NCBI GenBank assembly: GCA_030549495.1
Contig: JAUIRK010000689.1
Location: 50,414-114,413 of the forward strand
Length of the DNA: 64,000 nucleotides
From: Nectonema munidae
Taxonomy: Eukaryota > Nematomorpha > Nectonematoida > Nectonematidae
Direction: 5' to 3'
The notes under the pieces are model-generated. The model saw nothing but the letters and a program-made list of their open reading frames with translations, searched no databases and was not told the origin of the DNA. Positions 57,905-64,000 of the stretch are shown here, piece after piece (position 1 is the stretch's first letter; every line of letters starts with the position of its first letter). A program made the position numbers and the translations under genes.

Positions 57905-58036
57905 AAAGGTAAAGGTACCGTGGGTGTTTTGATCGAGAAGCCCCAATTGCGCCGCTTGTATCGAACTATGAGGAAAGCAGGCTTGATGCGGGATTGAACC
58001 CAAAACGCTGAGTTATCGGAACCCAGTACTAACCAA
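57905..58036 (-). mobile_element. tRNA-derived SINE, copy 2
   Basis: On the minus strand: TTGGTTAGTACTGGGTT, GGGTTCAATCCCGC (B box with one change from copy 1), GATACAAGCGGCGCAATTG, and the end GGTACCTTTACCTTTA. It matches 18441-18594 along the whole body. The hAT element at 58050 has inserted a few bases upstream of its head. Confidence 0.85.
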
Positions 58037-58049
58037 CTTTAGTTATAAG

Positions 58050-59058
58050 TAGGGGTGCACCGGATATTTCGCCGGATAGCGACAATTATTTGATATTCGG
58101 CATGAACGCCGGATAATTCTTATATCCGGCAGGATAAAGCGGATAGTTACAAACAAATTATCATTAAATGTTTACTTTTAAAAAAGCACAAAACTAATAA
58201 GAGTAAGTTTTTAATGACAAAAAGTTTTCAATTTGAGTTTATTTCAAAGAATTAACTAACAAATAAGACATGTCAAAAAAATTTCTTGCCATTGTGATGA
58301 ACGAATAAAAGCATTTCTCCTTTTTCAGCCAAAAGTTTGATTCTTTTTTCTTCAAAAATGTTTCCATATTCGGAAAAGAGTCTTTCTGAGTTGATGAAGC
58401 AGGTGTGCATAAGTGTTTGGCTGTTAGATGTTTTAGCAAAGGAAATTTTTCTTCCTGCCTCCAATATTGCAAGGGACATTTTTTTGCTTCCAACTCTCTG
58501 GCTGCTCATTTTTCGACACATTTTTTATTGTGCTTGAATTTCCATTGGTTTCAGCAATTTCTTGGAAGCAAGCGATAAAATCATCTTTGCTTTCATCCTT
58601 AAGTAACATTGTGCTTGGAGAGTCAGGGCGAGCAGCTTCACCAAGCGTTTCCGTCTCCATATTTTTACTAACAACATTGTGATTTGAAAGTAGCTCTTTG
58701 GAAACTAATGTTTTCCCAAATGTCTTGTCTTTAAGAAATTGGGCTTTAAATCGTGGATCAAGTATTGTTGGCAGAACATATATCGGCTTCGTCATGAAGT
58801 TGAGACCTGAATCCGAATCATTGAAAAATCTACTACAAAGAGAAGTCAAGAGTCTCTGTTTAGTTCCTTTGATGCCTTCTTTATCAGTGGCCTTTTCAAA
58901 ATATCTTTCAAGAGTGCTTACATTGGGAATTACAGTTGAAAGAAGACATGACTCAGCAGTTGTCAATATCCGGCATATTTTCCGGCCGGATATTTAGATC
59001 TACTTTATTTATCAGGTATCCGGCCGCATTGTAAATTGAGCTATCCGGTGCACCTCTA
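58050..59058 (-). mobile_element. hAT transposon with perfect 8-bp target duplication, internally deleted
   Basis: Ends TAGGGGTGCACCGGATA and, other strand, TAGAGGTGCACCGGATA are flanked by GTTATAAG on both sides (58042-58049 and 59059-59066). The minus frame 58966-58433 is a piece of the hAT transposase with LPTILDPRFKAQFLKDK; further on, EEKFPLLKHLTAKHLC and, in another frame, SERLFSEYGNIFEEKRIKLL form the C-terminal dimerisation block. The BED finger and first catalytic part are deleted, and one frameshift separates the last blocks, so it is non-autonomous. CCGGATA words repeat near both ends. Confidence 0.92.
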
Positions 59059-59066
59059 GTTATAAG

Positions 59067-60009
59067 TAAATCCAACTAGAACGAGTTTCTTTCGAAAAAA
59101 GTTAGGAAAGAAAATGCAGCTTTTTGTTAAGTCATGATCGAGTGGAAAAGAAGTTTAGAATGTGAAGATGAGATATGTTTTTGTCTAAAATGCACAGAAC
59201 TAAAGCATGCGAAAATCAATACAGAAACCAAAACTTCCGAAATTGATGTTTTATACCTTTTAGAGTGTTATATATTTAGCATATGATATTTATAAAATTT
59301 TTAACCAGAATTTGGTTAACTCTTTTATTTCCTTTCATATAATTATAACTATTGACAGATGTTTTATCCTAGAAATATGCTTGCATTGTAATACTTATTG
59401 AAGAAATATGAATGAAAATATCTAGATTGAACAGCAATAATATCTTTGTATTGGTGGTTTAAGATTCGTTTTTCTGTGATTTTACGTTTCACAGAGAAGC
59501 AGTCAACGTATCCATATTTTTGAAGCATGAAAGACAAAAAATAAACACTTCCATGAAAAACATTGACGTCTACGTGAACAATTCGACATCTGAGCTACAT
59601 ACTCTTTATAGATGTGGCTTCAAAAGTAACATGCTATATCTGCCTCTAATATTACAAGGATGGCGTTTTTTGTGATCGAGAGCGTTTTCTTTCGTTCTTG
59701 GAGACTTCTCTATGTTACAATCATAAATCACGCAGATTGGAATACTCTTCTCTATGAGATGTACTCCAGTCTTTATAACAAGCTTTTTCATGCATATAGT
59801 TCTATAGCTGCAATTATCTTTCTCTTCATCTCTTACAACTCTGAAAAGAATTTGAGAATTTAAAGTTGCCAAACGCAGAAACACCAATTAGAATTAAAAG
59901 AGTGACTCAGCGATATTGGACTGAATTTGCATTTTTAGAACTTGCTCTTCCTAAAAATAACTTAATTAAATTTCACGTTATTTAAGCTTTGAATTCTTTT
60001 CCCATTTAA
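59067..60009. other. Spacer without a recognised gene
   Basis: Overlapping open frames on both strands around 59606-59887 code for nothing familiar. Confidence 0.35.
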
Positions 60010-60025
60010 TAATTGTGCTTTTCAA

Positions 60026-60378
60026 GGCTGTTTAGGCCGAGGTGGGAAATGAAGTTGAGCTCTCATTCTCCTACAAAATACCTCATATAGCACATGCGTC
60101 TCTTACAGCCTCTGAACAGCAAGCCTCCAGATCTGCCTTGACGTGGCGGCGTTGTTTAAATGATTTGGAGGCGAAAGCGAATTACAGGCGCTTTAACCTC
60201 GTATAGCTCCGGGTAGAACAAGCTCGATAGCTTTGGACAGCAGTTGCTCTAGGAGAAAATAACTCTGATTCCAAATTACCACTGCCTTGTGGGCGTAGTA
60301 CTATTAAGGGCAAAGGCTAAAGGAACGGACGCAAAGGAAGGGCATCCGGCCAGAAAATTCTGCTCTATTTAACAAATG
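60026..60378 (+). mobile_element. G+C-rich retroinsertion with perfect 16-bp target duplication
   Basis: TAATTGTGCTTTTCAA occurs at 60010-60025 and again at 60379-60394. The 353-base insert is much richer in G+C than its surroundings and ends with GAAGGGCATCCGGCCAGAAA, a word that recurs in the 3' regions of animal LINEs and SINEs. Decayed coding-like text (RVEQA, LWTAVA) may be present. Orientation is inferred from the end motif. Confidence 0.8.
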
Positions 60379-60394
60379 TAATTGTGCTTTTCAA

Positions 60395-62078
60395 TGAATT
60401 CTCGTTCAACCTAAATATTTTTCTATTTTTTCATTTTTATCAATATAATTGTTATTCTAGGAATCAACCTCCTCATGGACTGAATGGATGGTGGAGGACG
60501 CTTTTAAAAATATTCTCTATAATTCGCATTACATTGAATTTCTATTTAAAAAAAAGTATTTCAAATAGCTACTGTAGATGTGTATATTAATGTACAAAAA
60601 CTCTAAAAAAATTACAGGAGCACAAACGAAAAATACTTTCTCTGATCTCTAAACATCATACAAATCACCAATCTGAATCTTAAGGGATGTTTCGTTCCTG
60701 AAGGATTAAGAAAAATTAAGACTCTACTTCGTTCTGAAATATTGCTTGCGCGATCAAGTAGATTGAAATTTAAACAAAATAATTGTTATTTTTTGGGACG
60801 TTCACATGTGTTTCCACCTCTTAAGATAAAACTTTTTGATTATTTGTTCATGCAATCATATTGAAAATGGCTCGAGCTATTAACTGCCTTTCTTTATATC
60901 GAATATATTGGCTCAAAGCATGCAAAATACAGCATTTTAAGTGCTACTAATTATTGAATTTTGATGTGTGAATCAGACACCAGGATAAGACACGCGTTTC
61001 CCATCCATGGTTTTTTGTAAGTAAACTCTATAAGGATAAGCAATCGCAAAATAAAAATGGATGCCATTGACATCAATTAGAACGTGGCAAGAGTCAAAAA
61101 ATCTTTTGATTGATTCCTATTTTTACATGTTTGATGGATCTTGGTACAAAAACCAAATTATGCAAACATTTCATCTTGAATTTCTTGAGTTACACGACAA
61201 AAAACACAAAGACTACAACATAAACGTACAACGAAAGCTTCATTTTCCAAACATAAGACACTTAATCACGTAGTGAAATGATATAATGACTACTAAAACA
61301 GGAGGTGAGTTGTTTGCATCAAAGTGAAAAAATGAAATTTATTGGCTGCAAGTGTAAACAGTTTAAAGTACCGAGTATGACAGGAATGATTTTAACGTTA
61401 CAGACTTTTTAAGTCTGCGCAAAATAAAAAGTTTATTTGATGGCAAGATCATATATAAGGAGTATAGATGGAAGATATGCGCTTACTTCAAGATGTTCAG
61501 AAGCCTACTAAGATTTTAAGGTAGCTCTAGTAGCAGCAAAAGCCTGAATGTTCAGAAAAATAAGCTCTTCAAGCTGGTGTTCCAAAAATGTAAAGCATGA
61601 TTCTCCTCTCCACCTCACATTGAATGTAGCTTCGTATATTAACACTTGTAAGTCTAGGAGTTGATGTGGAATATATGTAGAAGCAGGTAAAAGTTTTGCC
61701 AAGCTGTCAGAAAGCTTGGTGTGTTTGTTAAAAATGAGCTAAACTTAAAAGTTTATTTTAGAAAGAATGTTATCCCATCTCAAATGCATTTCTACATCCG
61801 CTCTTAAGACGTAAATCATTCAACGTTTTTTAGTTTTGTGAGCAAATGATACAAAAATGTGTTTTTCTAATTTTTTATAAATATTGAAGACATACAAAAA
61901 ATAATGTAAATTATAAAATTATCACTTCAAACATCATGGAAAAAACACAAACATTTATAATGATAGAAACAATCCGTTAAAATTTGTAATCTAGTGTTAT
62001 AGGTCCAAAGTGGAATAAAATCAAAGTAACAAATTATAATAGTACTTAGCGAAAATTGTGACTTACAGGGATTGTGAG
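60395..62078. other. A+T-rich stretch without a recognised gene
   Basis: Short open frames occur (for example 61061-61273) but none shows a domain, splice context or repeat identity. Confidence 0.4.
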
Positions 62079-62180
62079 TCAAAACGTCCGAAAATCAAAA
62101 CGCCTGAAACCAAAACGTACGAACCCATAACTCCCGAAACTAAAATGCTTGAAACCAAAACCCCGTAAAACCAACACCCA
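62079..62180. repeat. AAAACG(T/C)CCGAAA minisatellite-like element end
   Basis: Six or more degenerate units of about 15 bases (CCGAAAATCAAAACG, CCTGAAACCAAAACG and so on) follow GTGAGTCAAAACGTCCG. It is the reverse-complement type of the array at 46373-46600. Confidence 0.65.
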
Positions 62181-62364
62181 AGAAGAACAAAAATTCAAAA
62201 TTTTCAACTTAAACTTTTTATTAAATTATTTTATTTTTCAATATAAATGATCAATTTTTCATTAATTTTTCAATGAAGCTTCCACCTTTTTTTTTAATAT
62301 TTTGCTTTGTTATTACCAAACATAGACTACTTGAGATTTAATCACAGTAAAGGCTTGGTATAAC

Positions 62365-63625
62365 GAAGTTGAAGGGGAACTGTTGTTTAGTTCGTACAAA
62401 GCGAGTTTCACTATAACCGAGGAGAACAATAAAAAACTTCAATTTTCTTTTTTAATGAGTTTTATAAGGAGTCGTTGCAAATGACGACAACTCATTTTTG
62501 TTCACTTTCGAATCCTCTCTGTTATAAGTTTTTGGCTAATAATCAACCCTCCCTGTTTCATGTGAAGTCATTTGTGAGCGACCTCTAAAGATAAAAAGGA
62601 TACACAAAAACATATTGAATTTTTATTTTCAAAAAGAAGCATTTTCCTCGTAATATTTCGTAATGATTTAAATCAACTCAAATTTTTAGGCTTTTGCCAC
62701 AAGTAAAGATCCTAAAACAAGAATGTTTTGGTATCTAGCATTTTTTAACCAAAAAAAGAACCTCTTCAACATCGCGGTAACGACTCTTTCTTATTCTTTT
62801 ACGCTTTGTTCCACATTTTTCGTAAGAATCCTCGATTTTATCCGAAGAATTGAGCGAAGTTAGTAGTGTATTAAGCTGTACTTCAAAAATCAGCATCTAT
62901 TTCCCATTTTGATTTTACATTTAATACCACAGCAATAATAGCACAATACTTTGTGCCAATCTCAAAATTTTTGCGTTTAGAAGACGTAGTAGGTACCTCC
63001 ATAAGAACAATTTTTGAAAGGGGAAAAAATGAGAAGTCAAAAATAAAAAAAAGAGTAATCATTTATTTAAATAAAATGTGTCTTTTTATCTATGCTTGTG
63101 TTTTAGTCCCAAAGTATTATTGTTTTTATAGTAAAAGCTTGTTCATCTCCACCATCTCATGCTCAGTTATAGGGTGACACTAAAGATGGATTAATTGTAT
63201 AACATCAACGCAAAATTATAAGCTAGGTTTCTGTATTAGCAAGTTAGTCTTATAAATATAACGTCACTTCAGCTAAGCAAGAATATTAGTAGGAAAAGGA
63301 TGTGAAACATATGATTTATTTCTTAATGAAAGTGTCTTCCTATCTATAGGCAAGCGTATACAAAGTATGAGAAAGAAATGCTTTTATTTTTATGTTATCA
63401 AGATATTAAGGATTTTTGCACAGGTAAACCATATGTTTCCTCATAATTTTATTCTTTGTATAAAGAAAATTCATTACTAAAGAGTGAGTTATTACAAAAT
63501 TATAAACGAAGTTTCTAAAAGAGACTTCGTTATAAAAAATCTAATTTACGCGTTAATTTTGTACAGGGGATTGGGAATGGACACATTGGTGCGTATTATT
63601 GAAGTGTTCATAACGCGATTTCACT
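62365..63625. mobile_element. Possible non-autonomous pogo/mariner-like element
   Basis: Left text CAGTAAAGGCTTGGTATAAC with GAGTTTCACTATAACCGAGG, and right text, other strand at about 63625, GTGAAATCGCGTTATGAACAC, share the wording of pogo-type ends. AACGAAGT words repeat near both ends (62380, 63507-63535). No transposase is present; the stretch between is A+T-rich and contains nothing recognised. Confidence 0.3.
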
Positions 63626-63949
63626 ATTTTGTTTTTTGAATACATAGAGTTTTACGGATCTTTTAAAACAAAGTATGTTTTTGAATAAAGTTTTTCTAAG
63701 TTCTTGTTCCAATTGACTTGAAATTTCATATATAGAAGTGTCTAGAGATACTCTAGAAATACAAACATCTTGAACAGATTTGATCTCTCTGAATATTTTA
63801 GTTTCATTCTAAAAAATATTAGAATATATTTATATTTTATAGATGATTTTGGTATGGGATGTAATTCTTAAGTACTTTTAACTGTCACTGTGTTTCTGAA
63901 AGATTTCAGTTCATTGACTCCTTCAAATGACTCTTTTATTCAAAATGTT

Positions 63950-64000
63950 CCGAAAATGCTCAAAAATCAAAACACCCGAAAACTAAAATGCCTGACATTA
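63950..64000. repeat. Second CCGAAAACTAAAA minisatellite-like end, cut by the window
   Basis: CAAAACACCCGAAAACTAAA and neighbouring text match the unit type at 62079-62180 in the same orientation. The array continues past the window edge. Confidence 0.55.

Noticed and set aside
59606-59887. Open frames on both strands at the same place
   Set aside because: Neither shows a domain, and the two overlap completely.

Overview
The window is nuclear DNA from an animal. It is strongly A+T-rich, its genes have introns, two genes show fused-domain or signal-poor terminal exons typical of metazoa, and it is crowded with decayed transposons: Tc1/mariner, pogo/Tigger, several hAT lineages, piggyBac, and non-LTR retrotransposons. 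The muscle-type FN3/Ig gene and an SLC7-type transporter rule out a bacterium or virus. I cannot name the species; an invertebrate fits best. I saw no LTR retrotransposon or retrovirus, no CRISPR array, no rRNA and no functional tRNA gene.

Three host genes can be supported, all on the plus strand. (1) Positions 1-4989 hold the 3' end of an unrecognised gene: the end of one exon (1-53), a 4.77 kb intron full of transposon debris, and a terminal exon (4821-4989). The two exons join in phase. (2) Positions about 16279-25944 hold the 3' part of a muscle-type Ig/FN3 gene. An Ig-like candidate exon is followed by an FN3 domain split over two exons, a 2 kb exon coding for charged disordered protein, a linker exon and a terminal Ig exon with stop codon and AATAAA. 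One of its introns appears to be GC-AG. (3) Positions 38060-39526 are an intronless SLC7/LAT-type amino acid transporter with about 50% G+C, unlike everything around it.

The rest is repeat landscape. Region 0-5 kb: Tc1 element, LINE tail, piggyBac and LINE scraps inside the first gene's intron. Region 5-16 kb: a dispersed repeat shared in inverted orientation with 40.8-41.9 kb, two opposed copies of one hAT-like family, one of them carrying a nested retroinsertion, and a near-identical partial copy of the 16.3 kb exon. Region 26-38 kb: LINE fragments, a piggyBac, a hAT MITE with 8-bp target duplication, a broken copy of a multicopy protein family (31.3-33.1 kb), a long TCTA microsatellite and a hAT remnant next to the transporter. 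Region 39-49 kb: a hAT end, a tandem array of ~150-bp units, two hAT remnants, a minisatellite-bearing element and a Mutator-like element with a 10-bp target duplication. Region 49-64 kb: piggyBac, two hATs, a LINE, a pogo element, a second copy of the tRNA-derived SINE, a G+C-rich retroinsertion with a perfect 16-bp target duplication, and probable ends of further elements.

No coherent new multi-gene system was found. The most informative signals are structural: datable insertions with exact target duplications, a recent partial exon duplication, a transposon-linked satellite precursor, and the compositional island of the SLC7 gene.
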